DNA from: Puniceibacterium sp.
Lineage (GTDB): Bacteria > Pseudomonadota > Alphaproteobacteria > Rhodobacterales > Rhodobacteraceae
Direction of reading: 5' to 3'
Assembly: GCA_024636635.1 (NCBI GenBank)
Contig: JAGXGV010000172.1
Coordinates: 1-35,673, forward strand
DNA length: 35,673 nt
This document shows, in pieces, positions 16,241-24,440 of this stretch. The notes beneath the pieces were generated by a model. That model made no database searches and was not told where the DNA came from. It was given only the letters and a program-made list of their open reading frames with translations. The stretch's first letter is position 1. Every line of letters begins with the position of its first letter. The translations under genes were made by a program, and so were the position numbers.

Positions 16241-16768
16241 ATGACCCGTACCCTGATGGCCATTGCCCTGAGCTTGGCAACCGCCCTGCCCGCCGCCGCG
16301 CTGGAAACCTTTACCTTCGACAATATCGATGGCGGCACCATCGACACCGCCGACTGGGCCGGGCACCCGGTGCTTGTGGTCAACACCGCATCGCGCTGCG
16401 GCTTTACCCCGCAATATGAAGGGCTTCAGGCGTTGTATGACGATTACCGGGACGAGGGCCTGATCGTGCTGGCCGTGCCGTCCGACGATTTCCGCCAGGA
16501 ACTGGCAAGCGCAGAGGAAGTCAAGGAATTCTGCGAAGTCAATTTCGGTCTGACCCTGCCGATGACGGACATCACCCCAGTGCGTGGCCCCGGTGCGCAT
16601 CCGTTCTACAGATGGGTGGAAAAGACCGCAGGGTTCACGCCTTCGTGGAATTTCAACAAGGTGCTGATTGCCCCGGACGGCAGTATCGTCGCGACCTTTG
16701 GCGCAACGGCCCGGCCCAATTCCAGCGTGATCGTCACGCCGATCAAGGACATGCTGGCCGGTTCCTAG
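16241..16768 (+). CDS. Exported glutathione peroxidase family protein
   Basis: A 175-residue thioredoxin-fold peroxidase with an N-terminal signal peptide (MTRTLMAIALSLATALPAAA), so it probably acts in the periplasm. The peroxidatic residue is Cys53 in NTASRCGFTP, encoded by a normal TGC codon. Trp136 and Asn137 of the catalytic set are present in PSWNFNK. At the position of the usual C-N-Q-F motif the protein has S81-D82-D83-F84, so the catalytic Gln is replaced by Asp. Related proteins with NDF are known to me, so this is probably a subfamily trait. The ATG at 16241 has AGGAGG with a 9-base spacer, which rules out the upstream TTG at 16217. Its 3' end overlaps the convergent nuclease gene by 4 bases. 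The reductant (thioredoxin or glutathione) is unknown. Confidence 0.88.
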   Translation: MTRTLMAIALSLATALPAAALETFTFDNIDGGTIDTADWAGHPVLVVNTASRCGFTPQYEGLQALYDDYRDEGLIVLAVPSDDFRQELASAEEVKEFCEVNFGLTLPMTDITPVRGPGAHPFYRWVEKTAGFTPSWNFNKVLIAPDGSIVATFGATARPNSSVIVTPIKDMLAGS

Positions 16769-17418
16769 CGCCGCGCGGGCCGCCAGCCTGCTGATACCGC
16801 CTCGGATTCGCTGCAAAACCAGCGCTCGCCGTCAGAGGTGTTTATCACTGTCCTGTCGTAATGCTGTTGTCCGGGCACATGATAGATCGCGCCGTTTCCG
16901 GACAGGTTGCCTTTGATCGGGCAGTTACTGTCCTGAGCGACCTGCGGCTTTGGCCGCTGGTCGGCCCGAAAGGCCGCAGGCCGCTGGAATGCCGAACCAT
17001 GCAGCCCGCGTTCCGCGACCACAGCCGCCTTTTCGGCCAGATCGTAATCCCAGCCATATCTGCGATAAGCCAGAAGCAGGCCGTCGCTTACCAGCGCCTC
17101 GCCGATGTCCTGACCGTTCACCGCGCAGCGGGCGACAACGCGACCGTAGCGATCCATATCGGTCTGTTCACAAACAGCCACATGCCCCTGATACCTGTCG
17201 CGCACCTCGGCGCTGACCCAAGCGCCGCAGTCCCAGGCCGCACCGTCCGGTCCGTCGCAGGTCTGATCAGCCTCGGGCGCGTCCACAGCATGCAGCCGCA
17301 CACGGATGTCACCCACGTCAAAGGTATCGCCGTCGATCACACGGATCACACCCGACGGCTGCGCCACAACCGGGTGCGCGAGCGCACACAGAACAATTAG
17401 GGAACAAAATCTTAACAT
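16765..17418 (-). CDS. Secreted thermonuclease (SNase-like) with C-terminal sunset domain
   Basis: A 217-residue protein with a cleavable signal peptide (MLRFCSLIVLCALAHPVVAQ). Residues about 22-145 form the staphylococcal-nuclease fold, with VIRVIDGDTFDV, the catalytic region VRLHAVDAPEADQ and the DRYGRVVARC segment carrying the second catalytic Arg. After a short linker, residues about 165-215 match the sunset domain often fused to nucleases (CPIKGNLSG, IYHVPGQQHYDRT, GERWFCSESEAVSAGWRP) with its two cysteines. It likely degrades extracellular or periplasmic nucleic acid using Ca2+. The start codon overlaps a TTAA-N7-TTAA element, and the upstream 120 bp hold a phased GTTAAC array, so unusual transcriptional control is possible. 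No strong Shine-Dalgarno is seen. Confidence 0.92.
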   Translation of the reverse strand: MLRFCSLIVLCALAHPVVAQPSGVIRVIDGDTFDVGDIRVRLHAVDAPEADQTCDGPDGAAWDCGAWVSAEVRDRYQGHVAVCEQTDMDRYGRVVARCAVNGQDIGEALVSDGLLLAYRRYGWDYDLAEKAAVVAERGLHGSAFQRPAAFRADQRPKPQVAQDSNCPIKGNLSGNGAIYHVPGQQHYDRTVINTSDGERWFCSESEAVSAGWRPARR

Positions 17419-17537
17419 CGGGTTAACATCAGGGCAAACAACCGCGACATCAACCCTTTTCGTTAACCTCGGTTAACGCTGTGCTCTATTTGTTAACCCA
17501 AGTTAACGCCGTGCTTTATTTGTTAACTCACGTTAAC
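17411..17537. repeat. Phased array of GTTAAC palindromes in 30-bp repeats upstream of the thermonuclease gene
   Basis: GTTAAC occurs at 17422, 17462, 17472, 17492, 17502, 17522 and 17532; all distances are multiples of 10 bp. A 30-bp unit containing two GTTAAC sites (4-bp spacer) and a tail ending CTATTT or TTATTT repeats at 17462-17491 and 17492-17521, with a third partial copy from 17522 that runs into the betA stop codon. CTTAAC at 17411 gives an eighth related site. The region is far more AT-rich than its surroundings. It lies between betA and the nuclease gene, both on the minus strand, in the nuclease promoter position. An operator array or nucleoid-protein site is the likely role, but this is inference. 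Confidence 0.85.
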
Positions 17538-19173
17538 GCTGGGCCGTTTCCCAGCGCGGGTTGATCCAGGGTTCGTCGTTCACCGCGGCCAGGCTGCGGT
17601 CCAGAACGTGATCGGCGATCTTTTCTCCGACCATGATCGAGGGTCCGTTGAGATTGCCATTGGTGATGCGCGGAAAGATCGAGGAATCTGCGACCCGCAG
17701 CGCCTCGACCCCGATCACCCTGCCGTGGGAATCGACCACGGCGCCGGGATCGTCCGGTGCCCCCATCCGGCAGGTGCCGCAGGGGTGATAGGCGCTTTCG
17801 GCATGTTCGGCGATGAAGGCATTCAGTTCGGCATCGCTTTGCACATCCGCGCCCGGCTGGATTTCATGCCCGGCATAGGCGGCGAACGCCGCTTGCGCAA
17901 ATATTTCGCGGGTAAGGCGGATGCAGGTGCGGAAATCTGACCAGTCGTCCGGATGGCTCATGTAGTTGAAGCGGATCACCGGCGCATCCGCCGGATCGGC
18001 GGACCTCAGCGTGACCGCGCCGCGCGATTTTGACCGCATGGGACCGACATGGGCCTGAAACCCGTGCCCCTCCGCGGCGACCTTGCCGTCATACCGCACC
18101 GCCAGCGGCAGAAAGTGATACTGGATGTCGGGATAGGGCACCCCGGGCGCGGAGCGCACAAAAGCCGCCGATTCGAACTGGTTCGAGGCCCCCGGCCCAT
18201 CCTTGAGCAGCAGCCAGCGCGCCCCGACATAAGCCTTGCCCGGAAGGTTCCAGTAGGTGAACAGCGATACCGGCTGCGTCGCCTTCATCTGGATGTAAAG
18301 TTCGAGGTGGTCCTGCAGGTTCTGCCCGACGCCGGGACGATCCGCGACAACGTCGATGCCATGCTCGGCCAGATGCGCCTCCGGGCCGATCCCCGACAGC
18401 ATCAGCAACTTTGGCGAATTGAGCGAGGACGCCGCCAATATGACCTCGGTCTCTGCCGTTATCACCTCGGTCTTGCCGCCGCGCAGAACCTCGACCCCGA
18501 CGGCGCGCCCGTCCTTGATCACGACCCGCTGCGCCAGCGCCCGCACCACCTGTGCCCCCAGCTTTTGCGCCGGGCGCAGATAGGCCTTGGCCGCCGACCA
18601 GCGTTCGCCATTGTGAATCGTCGCTTCCATCGGGCCAAAGCCTTCCTGCTTTTCCCCGTTGTAATCCTCGGTCGCCTCGTACCCGGCCTCGATCCCGGCG
18701 TCGACAAAGGCTTGCACCAGCGGATTGTCCCGCTTGCCGCGCGTGATGTGCAGCGGCCCGTCCGTGCCGCGCCAGCCGGATTCGCCGCCGTGCCAATGTT
18801 CCATCCGGCGGAAATAGGGCAGCACGTCGGCATAACCCCATCCCTCGGCACCGGTGTCGCGCCAGTGGTCAAAATCCATCGCATGGCCACGCACGTAGAC
18901 CATGCCGTTGATGCTTGAGGACCCGCCGATCACCTTGCCGCGCGGACAGGCCAGCCTGCGGCCGCCAAGATGTTCCTCTGGCTCGCTCTCGTATCCCCAG
19001 TCATACATCTTCATGTTCATCGGATAGCTGAGCGCGCCCGGCATGTTGATGAACGGCCCCGCATCGGACCCGCCATGTTCGATCACCAGAACCGATTTCC
19101 CGGCCTCTGCCAGCCGGTAGGCCATGGCACAGCCTGCCGACCCTGCCCCAACAATCACATATTCCGCATTCAT
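17533..19173 (-). CDS. betA: Choline dehydrogenase BetA
   Basis: A 546-residue GMC-family FAD flavoprotein that oxidises choline to betaine aldehyde, membrane-associated and coupled to the respiratory chain in known BetA proteins. The FAD-binding GxGxxG is G9-A-G11-S-A-G14. The GMC signature segment [21 protein letters not shown] and the active-site His463 in [12 protein letters not shown] are intact, as is the C-terminal [21 protein letters not shown]. Length matches the family (550-560). GAGAGG precedes the ATG. It is the last gene of the bet locus, 197 bp after betB. Its stop codon lies inside the final GTTAAC of the repeat array. Confidence 0.96.
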   Translation of the reverse strand: MNAEYVIVGAGSAGCAMAYRLAEAGKSVLVIEHGGSDAGPFINMPGALSYPMNMKMYDWGYESEPEEHLGGRRLACPRGKVIGGSSSINGMVYVRGHAMDFDHWRDTGAEGWGYADVLPYFRRMEHWHGGESGWRGTDGPLHITRGKRDNPLVQAFVDAGIEAGYEATEDYNGEKQEGFGPMEATIHNGERWSAAKAYLRPAQKLGAQVVRALAQRVVIKDGRAVGVEVLRGGKTEVITAETEVILAASSLNSPKLLMLSGIGPEAHLAEHGIDVVADRPGVGQNLQDHLELYIQMKATQPVSLFTYWNLPGKAYVGARWLLLKDGPGASNQFESAAFVRSAPGVPYPDIQYHFLPLAVRYDGKVAAEGHGFQAHVGPMRSKSRGAVTLRSADPADAPVIRFNYMSHPDDWSDFRTCIRLTREIFAQAAFAAYAGHEIQPGADVQSDAELNAFIAEHAESAYHPCGTCRMGAPDDPGAVVDSHGRVIGVEALRVADSSIFPRITNGNLNGPSIMVGEKIADHVLDRSLAAVNDEPWINPRWETAQR

Positions 19174-19370
19174 GTCTTACCTCTCATGGACGATGTGCCG
19201 CGCCACGGAACCGGTCGGACCGTCCTCCCGGAGCGCGGAAGAACCGCCCTCTGCACTGGAACGGACGGTTGCAGGGACGACATGCCCCGCAACCGCGTCC
19301 CAGCGGTTTTCAATACCCAAGGCCGACCCGGACCAGACCCGGGCAAGGCCGCAATCCCCGGCATGCACCG
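19174..19370 (-). other. betB-betA spacer with a precisely fitting small open frame
   Basis: This 197-bp gap is long for an operon. A 63-codon frame starts with GTG at 19366-19368, 2 bases after the betB stop, and ends with TAA at 19177-19179, 3 bases before the betA ATG. Its third-position GC is about 71% by my count, lower than the flanking genes, and a second overlapping frame starts with ATG at 19364. The peptide resembles nothing I recognise. Coding is possible but unproven; it may be a decayed remnant or untranslated spacer. Confidence 0.2.
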
Positions 19371-20822
19371 TCAGAACGGTGCTTCGACGGGCCCCATCCG
19401 GACAAAGACCGTCTTCAGCTGCGAATAATGTTCGATCGCCGCCTTCGAATTCTCGCGTCCCACGCCGGAATTCTTCATGCCTCCGAACGGCGCCTCGACG
19501 GGCGCATCGTTGTACGAGTTGATATAGCAGGTGCCCGCCTCAAGCTGGGCAATCACCCGGTGCGCCCGCTTGAGGTCATTGGTGAAGACCCCGGCGGACA
19601 GGCCGAATTCGGTGTCGTTGGCGCGGGCGATCACCTCGTCCTCGTCCTTGAATTCGAGCACCGACATCACCGGCCCGAAGATCTCTTCGCGGGCAATCGT
19701 CATGTCGTCGGTCACGTTGTCGAAGATCGCCGGAGTGAGCCAGAAGCCCGGCTGATCCAGCCGTTCGCCGCCGCGGACCAGCGTGGCGCCTTCTTCTACG
19801 CCCTTGGCGATGTAGCCCATCACGATCTCAAGCTGACGTGCGCTGACAAGCGGGCCGAAGCTTGTGGCCGGGTCCATCGGATCGCCGAACACCGCATTGC
19901 CCAGACGTTCGGACAGACGTGCAACGAACCGTTTGCGGATGCCCTTTTGCACGAACACCCGGGTGCCGTTGGAACAGACCTGTCCCGAAGAATAGAAGTT
20001 CGCCATGATCGCGCCGCCCACCGCATCTTCGAGATCGGCATCGTCGAAGATGACCAGCGGCGACTTGCCGCCCAGTTCCATGGTGACGTGTTTGATACCT
20101 TCGGCAGCGGCGGCATAGACCTTTCGCCCCGTGGGGACCGATCCGGTCAGCGACACCTTGTCGACGCGCGGGTCCGTGACCAGCGCGGCACCCACCGCGC
20201 CCATGCCCTGCACGACGTTGTAGATGCCTGCGGGCGCCCCCGCCTCCATCAGGATCTCGGCCACCTTCAATGCGCAAAGCGGCGTATTCTCGGATGGTTT
20301 GAAGATCATCGCATTGCCACAGGCCAGCGCCGGTGCGCCTTTCCAGCAGGCAATCTGCGTCGGATAGTTCCAGGCCCCGATGCCGACGCAGACCCCAAGC
20401 GGTTCGCGCCGTGTATAGACCCAGTTTTCGCCCAGCTGGATATGTTCGCCCGTCAGCGATCCGGCCAGCCCGCCAAAGTATTCAAGCGCATCGGCGCCGC
20501 TGGTCGCATCGGCGACAGAGGTTTCCTGATATGGCTTGCCGGTGTCCCAGGTTTCCAGCACCGACAGGTCGTGATTGCGCAGCCGCATGATGTCGGCGGC
20601 GCGCCGCAGCACGCGGCCCCGTTCCGTTCCGGTCATCGAGGCCCAAACTTTTTGCGCCTTGTGCGCCGCCGTGATGGCCTGTTCGATCACCGCAGGGGTG
20701 GCGGCATGTACCGTTGCGATAACCTCGCCCGTGGCCGGATAGACCACCTCGATCCTGTCCCCGTTGGTATCTTCGACATAATCGCCGTCGATGAAGTGAC
20801 TGGCTTTCGGTTGCGTCTGCAT
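19371..20822 (-). CDS. betB: Betaine-aldehyde dehydrogenase BetB
   Basis: A 483-residue NAD(P)+-dependent aldehyde dehydrogenase that converts betaine aldehyde to the osmolyte glycine betaine. The catalytic Cys283 lies in GQVCSNGTR and the general base Glu249 in MELGGKS. The cofactor segment [21 protein letters not shown] and the BetB-type C-terminus ([20 protein letters not shown]) are complete. Length is the family norm. AAGGAAAAAGA before the ATG is a strong ribosome binding site. It sits between the BCCT transporter gene (63 bp upstream) and betA (197 bp downstream), completing the choline-to-betaine pathway. Confidence 0.97.
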   Translation of the reverse strand: MQTQPKASHFIDGDYVEDTNGDRIEVVYPATGEVIATVHAATPAVIEQAITAAHKAQKVWASMTGTERGRVLRRAADIMRLRNHDLSVLETWDTGKPYQETSVADATSGADALEYFGGLAGSLTGEHIQLGENWVYTRREPLGVCVGIGAWNYPTQIACWKGAPALACGNAMIFKPSENTPLCALKVAEILMEAGAPAGIYNVVQGMGAVGAALVTDPRVDKVSLTGSVPTGRKVYAAAAEGIKHVTMELGGKSPLVIFDDADLEDAVGGAIMANFYSSGQVCSNGTRVFVQKGIRKRFVARLSERLGNAVFGDPMDPATSFGPLVSARQLEIVMGYIAKGVEEGATLVRGGERLDQPGFWLTPAIFDNVTDDMTIAREEIFGPVMSVLEFKDEDEVIARANDTEFGLSAGVFTNDLKRAHRVIAQLEAGTCYINSYNDAPVEAPFGGMKNSGVGRENSKAAIEHYSQLKTVFVRMGPVEAPF

Positions 20823-20865
20823 GAAGTCTTTTTCCTTTTCGATTCCGCGCCGGACGCTGCGGCCC

Positions 20866-20880
20866 GGGGCGTCAGGCCCC
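20866..20880 (-). repeat. Small intercistronic hairpin between the BCCT gene and betB
   Basis: Perfect 5-bp arms GGGGC (20866-20870) and GCCCC (20876-20880) with a 5-base loop begin 5 bases after the transporter stop codon. No U-tract follows, so read-through into betB is expected. It may act as an mRNA processing or stability element that sets different levels of transporter and enzymes. Confidence 0.3.
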
Positions 20881-20885
20881 CGAAA

Positions 20886-22076
20886 TCAATCGAAGTCGAG
20901 CGCGGGTTTCTTGTAGGTTCCCTTGACGTCGGTCATCACGTGGCGGTGCCGCATGGCGATGGTGACCAGCGTGCCCACGTAAAGCGCGATGACGATGCCG
21001 CCGATCCATTCGATCTGAAGCCACTGGCTTTTGAACAGCAGGGTCAGGGTGAACAGCACAAAGGTGTTGCCCGCGACATAGGTCCATTTGCCGAAGCGCT
21101 GCGTCGTCAAGTTCAGGTTGTCCGTATAGAGGCGGATCAGCGAGTCAAGCGAGTTGATCACAAAGGTCGTCCCGACCAGAACCATCGCCCAATTGACCAG
21201 ACCATCGGTCGAGATGCTGTTTTCGTAGTAGTAATACAGCACCGCGAACCACACGGCGAGCGGGATGGACGGGATGATCAACAGCGCGGCCAGCATGTGC
21301 TGGGTCTTCATCCCGCCGACAAAGCGCGAGGTGAATTGCCCGATCATCACCGACCAGGCGAACCACCAGAACAGGTAGAATTCGTGATAGTCCGTCAGTG
21401 GCAGCACGAACCTGTGGATGTTGCCGAAATAGCCGCCGATGTTGCCGATGGTCGTGCCGAATTCGCTGATCGACATGCCCGCATAGACCCACATCCCAAG
21501 GATCAGCGCAAGGAACAGCACGGTCGACCCGATGCTGAGCACCTTCACGAACTTGATGTCGGTCGAGCTGTAGGACGCGGCCAGGATCACCGCGAAGACG
21601 ATGACATAGAAGGTGGTGACAACCGATTCCCCATCCCCGATGGAGGGCAGGTAATACGGCAGATAGATCAGGAAAAGCGACCCGGTAAAGGCGCAGGTCG
21701 TCACGATGACGATGTTGTTCACCAGCCGAACGAGCGGCTTTTCAAAGAATTTAACCCGCGGTTCGATCGCGCAGAAATAAAAGGCGGTGAGGAAGTAGAA
21801 GGCCCAGATCAGGAACCCCCAGAAGCCGAATTCCAGCGCCAGCGGATTGGTGAAGGCATAGGCCGGATTGGTTTCGGTATCAGCATAGAGCGGATAGTCG
21901 AAGGCGAGGGGGAACATGATCAGCCCCACATCGAGGCCAGAGGTGAACAGGATCGCGATGAACACGAACAGCGGCACGGGGTCCGGCCCGGTCAACCGCA
22001 AGTTCCACCATTTTATGGTCACGAAGATCACCAGCCCAAAGGCCATCAGGATCCCGAACGAGATCAGGTATGTCAT
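20886..22076 (-). CDS. BCCT family transporter, short form (probable choline uptake)
   Basis: A 396-residue polytopic membrane protein with about 10-11 hydrophobic segments. BCCT features are the LRLTGPDPVPLF segment before the glycine-rich helix, the Trp box region FYLFWWFAWSVMIGQFTSR, and TTFVINSLDSL, which matches the BetP TFFITSADSA region. Typical BCCT proteins have 500-700 residues and 12 helices; here the first helix, the periplasmic loops and the long C-terminal osmosensor are reduced or absent. In the ion-coupling segment (BetP GMGIG) this protein has S46-G-L-D49-V-G, with an acidic residue. The ATG at 22074-22076 follows GGGGATAGAT. Its place between betC and betB suggests choline or betaine uptake. 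Substrate is inference. Confidence 0.82.
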   Translation of the reverse strand: MTYLISFGILMAFGLVIFVTIKWWNLRLTGPDPVPLFVFIAILFTSGLDVGLIMFPLAFDYPLYADTETNPAYAFTNPLALEFGFWGFLIWAFYFLTAFYFCAIEPRVKFFEKPLVRLVNNIVIVTTCAFTGSLFLIYLPYYLPSIGDGESVVTTFYVIVFAVILAASYSSTDIKFVKVLSIGSTVLFLALILGMWVYAGMSISEFGTTIGNIGGYFGNIHRFVLPLTDYHEFYLFWWFAWSVMIGQFTSRFVGGMKTQHMLAALLIIPSIPLAVWFAVLYYYYENSISTDGLVNWAMVLVGTTFVINSLDSLIRLYTDNLNLTTQRFGKWTYVAGNTFVLFTLTLLFKSQWLQIEWIGGIVIALYVGTLVTIAMRHRHVMTDVKGTYKKPALDFD

Positions 22077-22246
22077 ATATCTATCCCCTTTTTTATTTCT
22101 TATGTCCGATGTGCAGCCGGTCCCAGTGTCGTATGACAACAGGGTTTCACCGGTCCGGTTCCCCTATCAAGGCGGAAAATCGCCAGGTCACTCGCCACGC
22201 GGGAACCTTTTCGATCCTTCGAGATCGTTCAGGTCCATGTGATTTC

Positions 22247-23692
22247 TCATATACCTTTCGCTGGCTTTTTGCAGCGGCTGAAATCCCAGGGGTAAAATCC
22301 CCCCTGCCGCAGCGCCTCGTAGACGACCCAGCGCCGCGCCTGGCTTTCGCGCACCTCGCCGTCGAATGCTTCAAGATCCCAGCGTGCCGCCGCCATGATG
22401 CGCAGGCGTTCCAGCACCGCGGCATGTTCGGGCGCTTCGGCCAGATTGCGCAGTTCGTGCGGATCTGCGTCCAGATCGAAAAGCTGTTCGGGATCAAGCG
22501 CGCAGTTGGTGTATTTCCATTGCCCCTCGCGCAGGGCCACCATTGGCGAATACGAGGCTTCGGCGGCGTATTCCATGGCGACCGGGCTTTGCCGCGTGCC
22601 ACCCTGCCCCAGCGGCACAAGGCTTTCCCCGGTGGTCCAGGGCATCACCTCTGCCATGCTGACGTCTGCCAGGTCACACAGCGTCGGACAGATGTCGATA
22701 TTGCTGACCGGCACGCTGACCAGGCCCGGCGTCATCTGCGGCGCGGCGATCATCATCGGCACCCGCGCCGAGCCTTCGTAAAAGCACATCTTGTACCACA
22801 GGCCCCGTTCACCCAGCATGTCGCCGTGGTCGCTGACCAAGACGACAATCGCCTCTTGCCGGGTGCGTTCGAGCACATCCAGCACCTCGCCGATCTTGTC
22901 GTCGAGGTAAGAGATATTGGCGAAATAGGCCCTGCGCGCCCGGCGGATATGTTCTTCTGTGATGTCGTAGGACCGCCAGTCGTTGGCATCAAAGATGCGC
23001 TGCGCATGGGGGTCATGGTCGGCGTAATCCATCGCCGGAACCTTGGGCAGCAGGTGGTCACACTCTTCGTACAGATCCCAGTATTTCCGCCGTGCCACAT
23101 ACGGATCATGCGGATGAGTGAAGCTGACCGTCAGGCACCAGGGGCGCGGGTCTGCACCACGCGCCAGATCGTACAGTTTCTGTTGCGCAAGGAAGGCCAC
23201 CTCGTCGTCATATTCCATCTGGTTGCTGGTCTCGGCGACACCCGCGCCCACAACCGAGCCCATGTTGTGATACCACCAGTCGATCCGTTCGCCGGGTTTG
23301 CGGTAATCCGGGGTCCAGCCGAAATCGGCGGGGTAGATGTCGGTCGTCAGCCGCTGTTCAAAGCCGTGCAACTGGTCGGGGCCGACAAAGTGCATCTTGC
23401 CCGACAGGCAGGTCTGGTAGCCCGCGCGCCGCAAGTGGTGGGCGTAGGTTGGAATGGAAGAGGCGAACTCGGCGGCATTGTCGTAGACGCCTGTCCCGCT
23501 GGGCAATTGCCCCGACATGAAGGCCGCCCGCCCCGGCGCGCACAAGGGCGACGCGGTATAGGCATTGGCGAACCGGGTCGACCGGGCCGCAAGCCGTTTC
23601 AGGTTGGGCGCGTGCAGCCACTCCGCCGGTCCGTCCGGGAACAGCGTTCCGTTCAGCTGGTCCACCATCACGATCAATATGTTCTGTGTCAT
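22247..23692 (-). CDS. betC: Choline-sulfatase BetC
   Basis: A 481-residue type I sulfatase that hydrolyses choline-O-sulfate to choline and sulfate. The sulfatase signature C51-A-P53-G-R55 contains the cysteine converted to formylglycine by a maturase encoded elsewhere. The N-terminal metal site is in ILIVMVDQLN (Asp11) and a second in VSDHGDMLGERG. The C-terminal GGFYPWDF motif is typical of BetC rather than other sulfatases. There is no signal peptide, which fits the cytoplasmic choline sulfatases. Its ATG overlaps the betI stop (ATGA, 23689-23692). It lets the cell draw choline, sulfate and osmoprotectant from a common marine and plant osmolyte. The next gene, the transporter, follows after 170 bp in which I see only weak dyads. 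Confidence 0.95.
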   Translation of the reverse strand: MTQNILIVMVDQLNGTLFPDGPAEWLHAPNLKRLAARSTRFANAYTASPLCAPGRAAFMSGQLPSGTGVYDNAAEFASSIPTYAHHLRRAGYQTCLSGKMHFVGPDQLHGFEQRLTTDIYPADFGWTPDYRKPGERIDWWYHNMGSVVGAGVAETSNQMEYDDEVAFLAQQKLYDLARGADPRPWCLTVSFTHPHDPYVARRKYWDLYEECDHLLPKVPAMDYADHDPHAQRIFDANDWRSYDITEEHIRRARRAYFANISYLDDKIGEVLDVLERTRQEAIVVLVSDHGDMLGERGLWYKMCFYEGSARVPMMIAAPQMTPGLVSVPVSNIDICPTLCDLADVSMAEVMPWTTGESLVPLGQGGTRQSPVAMEYAAEASYSPMVALREGQWKYTNCALDPEQLFDLDADPHELRNLAEAPEHAAVLERLRIMAAARWDLEAFDGEVRESQARRWVVYEALRQGGFYPWDFSRCKKPAKGI

Positions 23693-24270
23693 GTGTTGTT
23701 CTGCCTCTCGATCAGTGCTTCGCCGCAGGTCAGGACCTGCGCGACGGCACTTTCTTCAAATCCCGCGCTGCCCAGGGCCGCACGCAGGTAGAACCCGTCG
23801 ATCAGCGCACCCAGCACTTCGGCGGCGGGCGCGGGCTGAGCCATGTGGACCCGGAGCGCGTGTATCAGGTTGGACCGCAGCCGCCTCTGATAGACCCGAA
23901 GCAGGCGCGCCGCATCGGGATCACGCTGCGCAAGCACATAAAAACTGAGCCAGGCTGAAATTACGGGCGGTTCGAAACAGCTTTGGGCAAAGTTTGCCTC
24001 GATGATGGCGCGCAGCCGGTCTTCGGGGCGATGTGACGCGCGAAGCGCGGAGCGGACTTCGGCCGAATATTCGGTCAGAATGTGGCGCATGGCCGCCAGA
24101 AAGATCTGCGCCTTGCCGCCAAAGTAGTGATGGGCCAGCGCGGATGACATGCCGGCCCGCCGCGCGATCTGCCCGACGGTCACATCCAGCGAACCGGCGG
24201 CGCCGATTTCCTGTACGGTGGCATGAACGAGCGCGGCGCGGCGCTGCGGCTCCATCCCGATCTTCGGCAT
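23689..24270 (-). CDS. betI: Transcriptional repressor BetI (TetR family)
   Basis: A 193-residue TetR-family regulator, close to E. coli BetI (195). The helix-turn-helix is at about residues 30-55 (VTVGQIARRAGMSSALAHHYFGGK). The C-terminal domain has the BetI pattern (ISAWLSFYVLAQRDPDAARLLRVYQRRLRSNL and ALIDGFYLRAALG). In characterised systems BetI represses the bet genes and choline relieves repression. The ATG at 24268-24270 is chosen because AGGGGG lies 7 bases upstream and homology begins at MPKIGMEPQRR. It is the first gene of the locus and overlaps betC. A TetR-type palindrome 36 bp upstream is its likely autoregulatory site. Confidence 0.94.
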   Translation of the reverse strand: MPKIGMEPQRRAALVHATVQEIGAAGSLDVTVGQIARRAGMSSALAHHYFGGKAQIFLAAMRHILTEYSAEVRSALRASHRPEDRLRAIIEANFAQSCFEPPVISAWLSFYVLAQRDPDAARLLRVYQRRLRSNLIHALRVHMAQPAPAAEVLGALIDGFYLRAALGSAGFEESAVAQVLTCGEALIERQNNT

Positions 24271-24305
24271 TGCGAATCCCCCTTGACGGGTGCAGCCTGC
24301 CAATC

Positions 24306-24323
24306 ATTGACTGACTGGTCAAT
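24306..24323. promoter_or_regulatory. betI: Probable BetI operator
   Basis: Perfect inverted repeat ATTGAC-(6)-GTCAAT at 24306-24323, 36 bp upstream of betI. Size, symmetry and the TTGAC...GTCAA core are typical of TetR-family operators. On the minus strand its TTGACC could also serve as a -35 hexamer, so bound repressor would block the promoter. The identification rests on pattern and position. Confidence 0.65.
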
Positions 24324-24412
24324 CAAAGCTTCGCAATCACGGGAACTCCCTGTCCTGCGGCGGTGACGATGCTGAAATTTTGGTCCGGACTCTGCAAACT
24401 CGGGGACATCTT

Positions 24413-24440
24413 TCCGCCAATTGCGACAATTCCGGGCGGA
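24413..24440 (-). terminator. Strong stem-loop after the DMT transporter gene
   Basis: Arms TCCGCCAATTG (24413-24423) and CAATT...GGCGGA (24427-24431, 24435-24440) pair over 11 bp with a 3-base loop and a 3-base bulge, directly after the transporter stop at 24441. Without a U-tract it is not a textbook terminator, but it probably marks the transcript 3' end and insulates the bet promoter downstream. Confidence 0.4.

Noticed and set aside
16397-16399. Possible selenocysteine in the glutathione peroxidase homologue
   Set aside because: The active-site codon is TGC (Cys53), not TGA, so no recoding is needed.
17462-17537. The 30-bp periodic array considered as a CRISPR
   Set aside because: The units are contiguous with no unique spacers, copies differ at several bases, and no cas gene is present.
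19269-22136. A 955-codon plus-strand open frame opposite betB and the BCCT gene
   Set aside because: It is a mirror of high-GC coding bias. Its protein is His/Arg/Asp-rich without domains, while the minus strand encodes clear full-length families.
22077-22246. Possible riboswitch or terminator between betC and the BCCT gene
   Set aside because: Only short weak dyads (for example CGATC/GATCG at 22212-22227) are visible, with no U-tract or known riboswitch core.
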